This document shows, in pieces, positions 26,648 to 34,688 of a stretch of DNA of 64,000 bases (position 1 is the stretch's first letter; every line of letters starts with the position of its first letter). The stretch is taken from contig NZ_AUNI01000010.1 of the NCBI RefSeq assembly GCF_000447795.1, forward strand, positions 124,001 through 188,000, read 5' to 3'. This DNA is from Bacteriovorax sp. Seq25_V (GTDB lineage Bacteria; Bdellovibrionota; Bacteriovoracia; Bacteriovoracales; Bacteriovoracaceae). The notes beneath the pieces were generated by a model, which was not told the DNA's origin, ran no database searches, and saw only the letters and a program-made list of their open reading frames with translations. A program made the translations under genes and the position numbers.

Positions 26648-27565
26648 ATGAATATTTTATCAAAAGATTTAAATTTATTAGTTCTCATAAAGATTTTGAA
26701 TGAAGAGAAAAATCTTACAAGAGCGGCTAAAAAAATGGGGATTAGTCAACCAGCGCTGAGTGGAAAATTAAACAGGCTTCGTGATGAATTTGATGATCCT
26801 CTTTTTGTTAAATCTCAAAGTGGTGTAACCCCAACTCCGAAAGCACTTGATCTTGCTTCAAGGATTGATAGTGTTATCCGAATTATTGATGACTTTTACT
26901 TTAAGTCTAATGATATTGACCTTAAAGCCAAAACAGACATTATCACACTATTTACTACTGAGTATGTTGATTTTCTACTCTTGCCAAAGCTCTTAGCTAA
27001 AGTTGATGAAGTTGCTCCTAACATCAAACTTAGAACATTCAATACGTCGATTGGCCTTCCTGAAAAGGAATTAGTGAATGGTGAATGTGATATTGCTATT
27101 GCGGGTTATTTTGTAAAAGAGAATGGTAATTTCTATCAGCAGAATTTGAGAACAGATAAGTTTGTCGCTTTATACGATAAATGTAATAAAAATGTTAAGG
27201 GTGATTTATCTCTAGAAAATTATCTTAGAAGCTCACATATATTGACAACTTTCTCTGGTGATTTCGATGGAATTGTTGATGTTGAATTAAGAAAAGCTAA
27301 TAAAGTACGTAAAGTAGTTGCTGGAACAACTAGCTTTCTTGTCCCTCAAGAAATAATCTCTAAGTCAAATTATATTCTTTCTTGTCTTGAGCCGCTTGCC
27401 GACAAAAGCATTCATACAAACTCAAATTTAGTTAAATCTGACCTTCCATTTTCGGTAAAAAGAGTAAGTATTAAACAGTTCTGGCATGAAAGAACTCATT
27501 ATGATCCTTTGAGAATATGGTTAAGAAAAGAAATCTTCAATATTCTAAGTGTAGATGATAAATAA
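26648..27565 (+). CDS. LysR-family transcriptional regulator
   Basis: A 305-residue DNA-binding regulator. Residues 1-62 form the winged helix: DLNLLVLIKILNEEKNLTRAAKKMGISQPALSGKLNRLRDEFDDPLFVK is the standard LysR reading head. The rest is the two-lobed effector domain (TEYVDFLLLPKLL, CDIAIAGYF, LVPQEIISKSNYIL). Fifteen residues further upstream are open, but the ATG at 26648 gives the usual start. LysR proteins often control a divergent gene, but here the next gene is convergent and the upstream genes are co-directional, so its target is unclear. Confidence 0.88.
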   Translation: MNILSKDLNLLVLIKILNEEKNLTRAAKKMGISQPALSGKLNRLRDEFDDPLFVKSQSGVTPTPKALDLASRIDSVIRIIDDFYFKSNDIDLKAKTDIITLFTTEYVDFLLLPKLLAKVDEVAPNIKLRTFNTSIGLPEKELVNGECDIAIAGYFVKENGNFYQQNLRTDKFVALYDKCNKNVKGDLSLENYLRSSHILTTFSGDFDGIVDVELRKANKVRKVVAGTTSFLVPQEIISKSNYILSCLEPLADKSIHTNSNLVKSDLPFSVKRVSIKQFWHERTHYDPLRIWLRKEIFNILSVDDK

Positions 27566-27567
27566 TC

Positions 27568-28155
27568 TTAGATAGAGTGCAAATACTTTCTAAGCCCTTG
27601 AATGAATCTCAAGGGCCACTTCTTTTGGATGAGATTCATCAACCATACTGGCATCCAACCCTTCATATCCCCATGAAATTCGAATTCAATATTAGTCTGA
27701 TTCTCACTGATCTTTTTTATCTTTAAATTTAGATAGTCAACATCTGCTTGTATGTGTCCATTATCTTTAAAGTCATTGTCTATTGAATGAGCAAGAATGA
27801 GATATTCATTTGCAGACAGTTTCTTTAGTTGTCCCTCAAGTAGAAATTCTCTATCTGTTGCAGGCCATGGAGTTTGATAGTACTCTGAAAAGATATAGTG
27901 ATCATCATTAATTTTCTGATGTGTTTTAACAGATTTAAGTTTTGGAGACCATTTGTTCTTGTTAGAAAAATCTTTTAAAACTTTGAGGACATCGTAGATA
28001 TTTGCTTCAATTAATCCGCTCGCCTTAAAGGGCATTATCGAGTCTTTTGCTTCTTTCGTGTAAATAGCAATCCCATCTTCAGTCGTGAGGTAATTCCAGT
28101 CAGATTGAGCGATAGTGAGTTGCGAGTATGCTAATAGTAATAGGATAATTTTCAT
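27568..28155 (-). CDS. Secreted START/SRPBCC-domain lipid-binding protein
   Basis: A 195-residue product with a signal peptide (residues 1-16, ending IAQS). The mature protein matches a START-like domain: DWNYLTTEDGIAIYTKE, MPFKASGLIEANIYDVLKVL, YYQTPWPATDREFLLEG (the typical 'PWPvsxRDfv' segment) and a long C-terminal helix. START domains bind lipids or other hydrophobic ligands in a closed groove; here it should act in the periplasm. TATATT six bases before the ATG and no ribosome site suggest a leaderless mRNA. It is divergent from ung and convergent with the LysR gene. Confidence 0.8.
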   Translation of the reverse strand: MKIILLLLAYSQLTIAQSDWNYLTTEDGIAIYTKEAKDSIMPFKASGLIEANIYDVLKVLKDFSNKNKWSPKLKSVKTHQKINDDHYIFSEYYQTPWPATDREFLLEGQLKKLSANEYLILAHSIDNDFKDNGHIQADVDYLNLKIKKISENQTNIEFEFHGDMKGWMPVWLMNLIQKKWPLRFIQGLRKYLHSI

Positions 28156-28161
28156 GCTAAA

Positions 28162-28167
28162 AATATA
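28162..28167 (-). promoter_or_regulatory. -10-like hexamer six bases before the START-protein gene
   Basis: On the minus strand TATATT is followed by TTTAGC and the ATG at 28155. There is no Shine-Dalgarno sequence and no clear -35. Confidence 0.35.
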
Positions 28168-28185
28168 GCATACAAAATAAATTTA

Positions 28186-28869
28186 ATGTCATTGAATTGT
28201 AGAATGAAAAAATTATTAAAAAAGACACAATGGTTCCAATATTTAAAAGAAGAAACAGAGAAAGAATACTTTACTCAGCTTGAAGCATTTGTGGCGACAA
28301 AACGAAAACAAGGTGAAGTATATCCAAGAGAATCTGATGTTTTTAAAGCCTTAGAGCTAACAAATGTGCAAGATGTTAAAGTAGTCATTCTTGGACAAGA
28401 TCCCTACCATGGCGAAGGACAGGCCCATGGTCTATCTTTTTCAGTACCTAATAGTGTTAAGATTCCACCCTCCCTTATAAATATCTATAAAGAATTAAAT
28501 ACTGATCTGGGAGTTGAGATTTCTAAAAGTGGGAATTTAGAGAGATGGGCAAGACAAGGCGTTTTATTACTTAACAATACGCTGACTGTAGATAAGGCAA
28601 GTGCTGGTTCCCACCAAAAGAAAGGATGGGAAAATTTTACGAAGCGTGTTATCGAAGTTGTAAACGAGAGATGTGATCATGTTGTATTTATATTGTGGGG
28701 CTCGCCTGCTCAGAAGAAGGCTTCATTTGTGGATGAGAGTAAGCACCTTGTCATTAAAAGCGTACATCCTTCACCTTTATCATCATATCGTGGCTTCTTT
28801 GGCAGTAAGCCATTTAGCCAAGCGAATACTTTCTTGGTGAATAATGGAAAAGCTCCAATCAATTGGTAA
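28186..28869 (+). CDS. ung: Uracil-DNA glycosylase, family 1
   Basis: Removes uracil from DNA at the start of base-excision repair. The 227 residues cover the whole family 1 enzyme. VVILGQDPYHGEGQAHGLSFSV contains the catalytic Asp (D72) in the water-activating loop, GVLLLNNTLTV is the uracil-binding block, and HPSPLSSYRGFFG is the Leu-intercalation loop. The end PINW is the usual C-terminus. The start may be 28186 or the ATG at 28204; neither has a strong ribosome site. The last 11 bases overlap the convergent ComEC-like gene. Confidence 0.95.
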   Translation: MSLNCRMKKLLKKTQWFQYLKEETEKEYFTQLEAFVATKRKQGEVYPRESDVFKALELTNVQDVKVVILGQDPYHGEGQAHGLSFSVPNSVKIPPSLINIYKELNTDLGVEISKSGNLERWARQGVLLLNNTLTVDKASAGSHQKKGWENFTKRVIEVVNERCDHVVFILWGSPAQKKASFVDESKHLVIKSVHPSPLSSYRGFFGSKPFSQANTFLVNNGKAPINW

Positions 28870-29773
28870 ATGTTAAAAAACTTAAAGCGAAGAAAAAAAG
28901 AAAGTTCTTTCTGTTAATAAGAATTGCAGAAATTACAAATGGTAATGTCACTTGGAAGTATGGAGTGACTTTACTCAAGAAGTAGGATGCCTCTAGGAGC
29001 TTCTCGAGAAATAAGAGAATATATTCACTGTAATTTATAATATCAAGAAAGAAGATATTGAAACAGAGTAATGGATAAAGAAAAGAAAAAATCATGGTGT
29101 AGAAAGGTGAAAGAATAAGGTTCAAAATAGAAACCTCATTCCCAAAAATATATGCCATTATTATTTGGCCAATGAAGAGATTGAAGACGATAAAGAATTT
29201 ACTCGATCCACGAAGATAGAAAATCCCGATAAATAAAATACTCATGAGAAAGCTTACGTTGGAAAACCGAAACGTACCGAAGAGAATATCGAAACAGAGA
29301 AAGCATAAAAGAATCTCGAGACGTGAAAATTTACGATCCAAAAATATATCATTTGATACTTTGAGTGAGCGTAGAAGCGCGACGCGCTTAAAAGCATAAA
29401 ACCCAGGAAGAAAAGTATGAATAGCGACACCAATCAAGATTTCAAGATAGGAGAGATATCTATTATTATATTTTCTCTTTAAGAAAATTAGGAGAAAGAG
29501 AAGACAACTATAATGTAGACCAGAAGGTGTCATGAGGTGGTAAAGACCCATGACCTTTAATTTGTCTTTCTTTTCTGGGGAGAGACCATACTTATTTCCA
29601 AGTACAAATGATTGGTAGAGATGGGCACGGTCCTTTGATGAAAAAGACTTAAACTTTTCTTTTTTAAGACTTAGTTTTAAAGAATAGGTTTTCTGATTTT
29701 TTTTGTTGTAATTTAAGGGACTTAAGAGGAGTAGGAAAATACTAAAGAGAAAAATGGATTTAGCCATGGCCAT
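28859..29773 (-). CDS. Short ComEC/Rec2-like membrane protein (competence-domain only)
   Basis: About 304 residues with seven or so membrane segments. KLKVMGLYHLMTPSGLHYSCLLFL matches the core of the ComEC 'Competence' domain (GlxHLLAxSGLHvgll), the channel part that passes single-stranded DNA into the cell. Full ComEC proteins have 600-800 residues with an N-terminal OB-like domain and a C-terminal metallo-beta-lactamase domain; neither is here. It is therefore either a reduced DNA channel that needs separate partners or a repurposed membrane protein. Starts at TTG 29782, ATG 29773 and ATG 29767 are all possible; none has a ribosome site. The end overlaps ung by 11 bases. Confidence 0.6.
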   Translation of the reverse strand: MAMAKSIFLFSIFLLLLSPLNYNKKNQKTYSLKLSLKKEKFKSFSSKDRAHLYQSFVLGNKYGLSPEKKDKLKVMGLYHLMTPSGLHYSCLLFLLIFLKRKYNNRYLSYLEILIGVAIHTFLPGFYAFKRVALLRSLKVSNDIFLDRKFSRLEILLCFLCFDILFGTFRFSNVSFLMSILFIGIFYLRGSSKFFIVFNLFIGQIIMAYIFGNEVSILNLILSPFYTMIFSFLYPLLCFNIFFLDIINYSEYILLFLEKLLEASYFLSKVTPYFQVTLPFVISAILINRKNFLFFFALSFLTFTN

Positions 29774-29886
29774 GTATGTCAATTATTGGTCTTAAAAACA
29801 GCAAAAAAAGACTAAGTATCTAATTTTATTTCTAAAGCGAAAGTGGTAGAAAAACCTATATCGAATAAAATGCACGGAGTGTCAAA

Positions 29887-30741
29887 ATGAGTAATACGCT
29901 TTTCAGTGAAGCCGTAAGACCACTAATAAAAACATACTTTGAAGAAGATGATCTTGGTAGAAATCTTATCTATGTCAATTCTCTTCCAATGGATGAAGTT
30001 GATTGCACTTTGAAGTTAAAAGATGACTTGATGGTTGCGGGCCTTCCATTCTTTGTCGAAGTATTTAATTATTTATCTCCTGGTATTTTAAATTACGATA
30101 GCTTCAAAGAGTTTGAAGGTAGAGTATTTAAGAAAAGTGATAAGGCCGAGATTAAATTTAAACTACCATTCGCTGTTGCCTTAACAGGTGAAAGAATTGC
30201 ACTCAATCTACTACAGCAAGCTTCAAGTATTGCTACTTATACTAATAAGTATGTTGAGAAGGTGAAGGGATCTACGATCTCAATCCTTGATACGAGAAAA
30301 ACAACTCCAGGGCATCGCTCTCTTGAGAAGTATGCTGTTGTTACAGGTGGTGGAAACAATCATCGTCTTGGACAGGCTGATATGTGGATGGTGAAAGACA
30401 ATCACAAGAGTTTCTTTGGTGGTGTTAAAGAGGCGGTCGACTTTTTCAAGCAGATGAAAGGCTTTTATACTCCAATTGAAGTTGAAGTTCATGACCTTAA
30501 GGAATTTGATGAAGTGATTGAGCTTGGAGTAAGACACTTGATGCTTGATAATTTCTCTCCTGATCAAGTTCGCCAAGCAATTGCTAAAAAACCGGCAGGA
30601 GTTACGATTGAAGTTTCTGGCGGAATAAGACTCGATACAATTGGTGGCTATATTATCGAAGGTGTTGATGCTATCAGTGTGGGTGCTTTAACTAATGGTG
30701 CCCCAAATGTTGATATCTCTTTAAAATATTACAAAAACTAA
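29887..30741 (+). CDS. nadC: Nicotinate-nucleotide diphosphorylase (carboxylating)
   Basis: Converts quinolinate and PRPP to nicotinate mononucleotide in de novo NAD synthesis. 284 residues, the usual length. Signatures are GERIALNLLQQASSIATYT, DTRKTTPGHRSLEKYAVVTGGGNNHR (the PRPP and quinolinate site), MWMVKDNH and the late barrel strands HLMLDNFSPDQVR and IEVSGGI. GGAG before the ATG is the ribosome site. It is followed after 11 bases by nadB, so the two consecutive steps of the pathway are made together; nadA is not in the window. Confidence 0.95.
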   Translation: MSNTLFSEAVRPLIKTYFEEDDLGRNLIYVNSLPMDEVDCTLKLKDDLMVAGLPFFVEVFNYLSPGILNYDSFKEFEGRVFKKSDKAEIKFKLPFAVALTGERIALNLLQQASSIATYTNKYVEKVKGSTISILDTRKTTPGHRSLEKYAVVTGGGNNHRLGQADMWMVKDNHKSFFGGVKEAVDFFKQMKGFYTPIEVEVHDLKEFDEVIELGVRHLMLDNFSPDQVRQAIAKKPAGVTIEVSGGIRLDTIGGYIIEGVDAISVGALTNGAPNVDISLKYYKN

Positions 30742-30752
30742 GTTGGATAAAA

Positions 30753-32318
30753 ATGACGACATATAATTTTGATGTTCTTGTTATTGGTAGTGGTGTTGCA
30801 GGATTGGCTTCAGCTTGTAAGTTAGCTGAGTCTGGAATGCTTGTTGGTGTTGTAACAAGAGAAAAAGATCCACAAATCTCAAATACATTTTGGGCCCAAG
30901 GTGGAATTATTTATCCAAACCCAGATGATTCAACTTTAAAATCAGATATTGAAAAAGCTTCAAGCTTTACCTCAAACGGTGAAGCGATTGATGTTTTGAA
31001 AAAACATGGTAAGAGAATTATTGATGAACTTTTGATTAATAAAGCTCAGACATCATTTGAAAAAAATGAGGCCGGAGAGTTACTCTATACTCGAGAAGCT
31101 GCTCATACGATTGATCGCATTCTTTACAAGGGAGATTTCACTGGAAAAGAAATTCAGGTGAGTCTTCTTAATTATTTAAAGGATAAGAAGAGATTTCCTA
31201 ATGTAAAATTTCTTCAAGCTCATACGGCAATCGACTTACTTACTCCACAACACCATGGGGTCTCAATTAAGCAGCGTTATGAGGAAAATAAAGTTGTCGG
31301 AGCCTATCTCTTCAATCAGGAGACTAGTGAAGTTTGTAAGGCCCTTTCAAAAATGACTATTCTAGCAACAGGTGGAATAGGTGGACTCTATCTTCACCAT
31401 TCCAACTCAGAAGGGGCGAGGGGAGATGGTCAGGCCATGGCAAGAAGAGCTGGGGCTTCAATAATTGATATGGAATTTATCCAGTTTCATCCAACAACTC
31501 TGTATGATAGTTCTGGACATAGACGCTTCTTAATTTCCGAAGCACTACGTGGTGAAGGTGGAATTCTCGTGAATTCAAAAGGTGTGCGCTTTATGAGTAA
31601 ATATCACCCAGATGAAGAACTTGCTCCTCGTGATGTTGTAGCCCGTGCAATTGCAGAAGAAATCATTGATACACTTCATGAGTGTGTTTACTTAGATATT
31701 TCACATAAAGATCCAGAATGGATTAAAACAAGATTCCCTACAATTTACGAGCACTGCTTAACGAAGGGGATTGATATGACGAAGGCTCCTATTCCTGTTG
31801 TTCCAGCCGCTCACTATACTTGTGGTGGTGTGAAAATTGATATGGATGGAAAGACTGATCTTACAAACCTCTTCGCTGTTGGAGAGGTCGCTTGTTCTGG
31901 ATTACATGGAGCGAATCGCCTCGCTTCAACAAGCTTAGTAGAGGGCTTAACTTGGGGCTATATTGCAGCCGAAAAAATCCTCGAAGAAATAGCTGATGTT
32001 TCAGAATATGAATCTCGAAAAATTAGAGACTGGGAAGATGGAAGTGAGGATATTGATAAAGCTCTTGTCCATCAGGATCTTATGACATTAAAACAAACTA
32101 TGTGGAACTATGTAGGACTTACTCGTACATCAAATCGTTTAAAAAGAGCTCAAGCAATGTTTCGAGAGTTAAACGATGAAATAGGAAAATTCTATAAAAA
32201 GTGTAAGCTTACCGATAGTCTTATTGGTTTAAGAAATTCAGTTGAAGTGGGTTCAATTGTTCTTCAGTCATCTTTAAGAAATAAAGAGTCTGTAGGTTGC
32301 TTTTACAGAAAAAATTAA
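30753..32318 (+). CDS. nadB: L-aspartate oxidase
   Basis: FAD enzyme oxidising L-aspartate to iminoaspartate for quinolinate synthesis. The 521 residues start with VLVIGSGVAGLASACKLAE (FAD-binding GxGxxG) and have NTFWAQGGI, LATGGIGGLYLHHSN, MEFIQFHPTTLY, LRGEGGILVN and HGANRLASTSLVEGL, all characteristic of NadB. The C-terminal helical part is present. It is coupled to nadC upstream; a GT2 gene begins on its stop codon (TAATG). Confidence 0.95.
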   Translation: MTTYNFDVLVIGSGVAGLASACKLAESGMLVGVVTREKDPQISNTFWAQGGIIYPNPDDSTLKSDIEKASSFTSNGEAIDVLKKHGKRIIDELLINKAQTSFEKNEAGELLYTREAAHTIDRILYKGDFTGKEIQVSLLNYLKDKKRFPNVKFLQAHTAIDLLTPQHHGVSIKQRYEENKVVGAYLFNQETSEVCKALSKMTILATGGIGGLYLHHSNSEGARGDGQAMARRAGASIIDMEFIQFHPTTLYDSSGHRRFLISEALRGEGGILVNSKGVRFMSKYHPDEELAPRDVVARAIAEEIIDTLHECVYLDISHKDPEWIKTRFPTIYEHCLTKGIDMTKAPIPVVPAAHYTCGGVKIDMDGKTDLTNLFAVGEVACSGLHGANRLASTSLVEGLTWGYIAAEKILEEIADVSEYESRKIRDWEDGSEDIDKALVHQDLMTLKQTMWNYVGLTRTSNRLKRAQAMFRELNDEIGKFYKKCKLTDSLIGLRNSVEVGSIVLQSSLRNKESVGCFYRKN

Positions 32319-33004
32319 TGATTAAAATAAACGACAGTATCACAATTATTGTACCAGCTAAAAATGAAGAGGATAATATCGAGAGAGTCCTCTTACTGCT
32401 CGCAGAGGTTTCAAATTGGTGGAATGATTTTAAAGTGATTGCTGTTGATGATGGAAGTAGCGATCAAACAAATCAGAAAATTGCAGAATTTCAAAGGCAA
32501 AATAATCTCTCTCTAACTCTGATTCGAAATGAGAAGTCTAAGAATCTTGGCGGTGCTTTTAAGCAGTGTCTTCCTCTAGTGGATTCTACCTATATTATGG
32601 TTGTACAAGGACAGGGCGATTTTACGCTTGAAAACTTTAAGGCAATTTTTAGTCATGTTAATATGAATAAGGACATGATTATTCCTTATCAATTAAATTT
32701 TATGGAAAGACCATTTCATAGACGTTTATTTTCTTCGATCTTTACGAAGATTCTTAATATCAAACACAACCTGAGACTTTATTACTTTAATCATTCTGTC
32801 TTAATGAAAACAAATGATGTTAAAGAGATTGAGATTACATCAGACTCGTATGGGTATCAGGCAGAAATTCTTATAAAACTTTTAAAGAAAGAGAAATCTT
32901 ATCTAGAGGTTGGAGTTCGTGATAATTTTGAACATAAGAAAAAAACAAATGCTTTTAAGTTAGGCAATATTATAGGTGTAATCAAGTTTATCATTTCCAT
33001 TTAA
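32318..33004 (+). CDS. Family 2 glycosyltransferase
   Basis: About 228 residues. ITIIVPAKNEEDNIERVL and VIAVDDGSSDQT are the GT-A nucleotide-binding blocks, and VVQGQGDFTLENF occupies the DxD position with Q-G-Q-G-D, a slight variation. It resembles polyprenyl-phosphate sugar transferases. ATG 32318 overlaps the nadB stop; the seven residues further upstream are inside nadB. Why it sits in the NAD operon is unclear, and the link may be only positional. A 10-bp hairpin about 90 bases downstream may end the transcript. Confidence 0.75.
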   Translation: MIKINDSITIIVPAKNEEDNIERVLLLLAEVSNWWNDFKVIAVDDGSSDQTNQKIAEFQRQNNLSLTLIRNEKSKNLGGAFKQCLPLVDSTYIMVVQGQGDFTLENFKAIFSHVNMNKDMIIPYQLNFMERPFHRRLFSSIFTKILNIKHNLRLYYFNHSVLMKTNDVKEIEITSDSYGYQAEILIKLLKKEKSYLEVGVRDNFEHKKKTNAFKLGNIIGVIKFIISI

Positions 33005-33095
33005 TTCCTTCGCCCAGCATTCAAAAGCTACAAAGTGTGAAATTACGAAAAGTACCGTTATCCTTAAAATCATAAAATCTCCTTGAGAAAAGTGC

Positions 33096-33119
33096 CTGGG
33101 GTCAGTTTCCTGACCCCGG
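33096..33119. repeat. GC-rich hairpin resembling a REP-type element, possible bidirectional terminator
   Basis: GGGGTCAG - TTTC - CTGACCCC is a perfect 8-bp stem (33098-33117), extended by a G-T and a C-G pair. It sits in a convergent intergenic region, in an otherwise AT-rich stretch. GGGGTCAG palindromes of this type often accompany REP-associated (RAYT) transposases in Gram-negative bacteria, though no such gene is in the window. No T-run follows on either strand. The rest of the gap between 33005 and 33252 shows nothing recognisable. Confidence 0.55.
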
Positions 33120-33252
33120 TTAGGTAGGCTGAAGATTAAATATTTAAAGAGATCCGTTTCTCTAAATAAGTTTGAAAAGAGAGTCTCTGGCCTTGAGTTG
33201 CTTTTGGCATATTATCCATGAGACATAAAGAGGCCTAATATGTTACCAACTG

Positions 33253-33774
33253 TTATGCGGTCTTTAAAAAATTGAGAAGAGAAGTTCCCCACTGAGTTTT
33301 TTCCTGAACTTCCATAGAAACTTTATTCTCTTCTTGGTAAAGGGCTTCCTCCCAATCCATTTCTAAATTTGGGAGTAAACAATTTGTTAACTTGTTTAGT
33401 CCTTTAAGTTGCAACGTGTTTGTCTTTTGACACATCTTCGAGTGATTAAAATCGTTGCTCTTTATAGTGCTAAAATCCCAGTTGCAATTTTCAAATTCTA
33501 CAGAATTGAAATTGCAATTAACAATGTGCGAGAATTCGAACTTGCAATCAATAAATTTACAGTCAATAAAGATGCAATTCTCTAATCTCGTAGCAAAGAA
33601 CACACAAGACTCAAAGGTAACGCCGGTAAATGTAGTGAGTGAGAAGAGAGAACCCGACACTGTTAACTCCTTTAAATCACGAGCTTTTATCACTTCATTT
33701 TCGATTACCTCATACTGGGCCTTGTCGATTTCTGCTTTAAAAACTGGTTCAAGAAATTGAGTTAAAGTAGTCAT
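33253..33774 (-). CDS. Pentapeptide-repeat protein
   Basis: A 173-residue cytosolic protein. Residues about 40-115 contain repeats of the A(D/N)LxX-like pentapeptide: LFSLTTFTGVTFESCVFFATRLENCIF and onward, with phenylalanine or leucine at every fifth position, so a short right-handed quadrilateral beta helix is expected. The C-terminal 50 residues are acidic and helical. Pentapeptide proteins can mimic DNA and bind gyrase, or serve as scaffolds; no more is indicated. A GGGGGA ribosome site precedes the ATG. It is divergent from an HTH regulator gene, with a repeat-rich region between them. Confidence 0.8.
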   Translation of the reverse strand: MTTLTQFLEPVFKAEIDKAQYEVIENEVIKARDLKELTVSGSLFSLTTFTGVTFESCVFFATRLENCIFIDCKFIDCKFEFSHIVNCNFNSVEFENCNWDFSTIKSNDFNHSKMCQKTNTLQLKGLNKLTNCLLPNLEMDWEEALYQEENKVSMEVQEKTQWGTSLLNFLKTA

Positions 33775-33845
33775 GCGTTTCCCCCTGAGTCCTGCATGTT
33801 TTTGTTGCCCTTCCGAGCTTGAAACAAGAATATAATATCTGACTC

Positions 33846-33978
33846 ATTGCGTCAAGCAAAAAAATTGCATCAAGAAATTATTTTTCGATCCGATAGGAAT
33901 ATCAGGTACTAAGACTTGCAATGTGAAATTGCACATTAAGTAAAATCAGTCAGTTGCATATTTCAGAGTGAAATTGCA
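33846..33978. promoter_or_regulatory. Cluster of TTGCA repeats between divergent genes, probable operator region
   Basis: ATTGCGTCAAG (33846-33856) and ATTGCATCAAG (33864-33874) are direct repeats 18 bases apart. TGCAAT-GTGAA-ATTGCA (33917-33933) is a perfect palindrome. GTGAAATTGCA occurs at 33923-33933 and again at 33968-33978, 45 bases apart, the second facing an imperfect inverted copy (TGCATATTTCA, starting about 33954). The HTH protein encoded at 33996 is the natural candidate to bind here (inference). Confidence 0.5.
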
Positions 33979-33995
33979 AAGACCAGGAGACAAAA

Positions 33996-34688
33996 ATGTC
34001 AGAGTTTAATAGAGATAAATTCGATGATTTTCTAGGGATCGTTAGAAAATATATGCAGGTAAGAGGCCCAATGTCTCAAAAAGACCTAGCAGAGAAGACA
34101 AGAATTGGTGTTTCTACGCTTTCACGCTTCATGAGTATGAAGACTGCTGATATTAATCCTCAAATTGTCGCTAAGGTTGTCGCAATACTCGATATTCCAC
34201 TTCATGAAATGATAGATTTTGTCGAAGAGCACTATACAGAACGGTTTGTGAGGCTTTTAAAGTTTTACCAGGCTGACAAGGAAAATGACTACGGCCTAAA
34301 AGACGCCGAGGAACAAGAAGAAGAAAAACAAGCAGGTGGAGGAACACCAGAAGAATTTGTAGAAAGAAGACAACAACCTCCTCCAGCTGGACCGCAGAAT
34401 GATAGTTTTGAGGATGCTGTTGTCGATGTATTGAGTTCTGGTACAGCACAAAGAAATGCAAATGCAAAAGTTCAAATTGGATCAAAGACTAGAACGATTC
34501 CATTTGCGCCAGACCAAGCAGCAAGAAACTCTGAGATGAGTGTCAGAGAAAGATTACAAGCACTCACTCCGAGACAAAAAGCTTATGTATCAGATTTTTT
34601 AAGTCTTGATATTGAAGCAAGAGATTTAATCGTTGATCTAGGTAATGATTTATTTCGTTACTTCAGGCAGAAGGGTATGATTCATTGA
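33996..34688 (+). CDS. HTH (XRE/Cro-like) transcriptional regulator with linker and C-terminal domain
   Basis: A 230-residue protein. Residues 10-75 are a helix-turn-helix domain: MSQKDLAEKTRIGVSTLSRFMSMKTADINPQIVAKVVAIL. A Glu/Gln/Pro-rich linker follows (residues about 100-135, EEQEEEKQAGGGTPEE and RRQQPPPAG), then a basic segment and a helical C-terminus (SVRERLQALTPRQKAYVSDFLSLD). It has a good ribosome site (CAGGAGA). Its stop overlaps the start of a secreted VWA-like gene. The repeats upstream suggest autoregulation and control of the divergent pentapeptide gene. Confidence 0.75.
   Translation: MSEFNRDKFDDFLGIVRKYMQVRGPMSQKDLAEKTRIGVSTLSRFMSMKTADINPQIVAKVVAILDIPLHEMIDFVEEHYTERFVRLLKFYQADKENDYGLKDAEEQEEEKQAGGGTPEEFVERRQQPPPAGPQNDSFEDAVVDVLSSGTAQRNANAKVQIGSKTRTIPFAPDQAARNSEMSVRERLQALTPRQKAYVSDFLSLDIEARDLIVDLGNDLFRYFRQKGMIH

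Noticed and set aside
33480-33640. Short AT-rich near-repeats (AATTGCAATT type) as a CRISPR-like array
   Set aside because: They are codons of the pentapeptide repeats, with no uniform repeat length or spacers.
33253-34688. Divergent pentapeptide/HTH pair as a toxin-antitoxin module
   Set aside because: Toxin-antitoxin genes are normally co-directional and smaller. The pentapeptide protein has no toxin-family feature.
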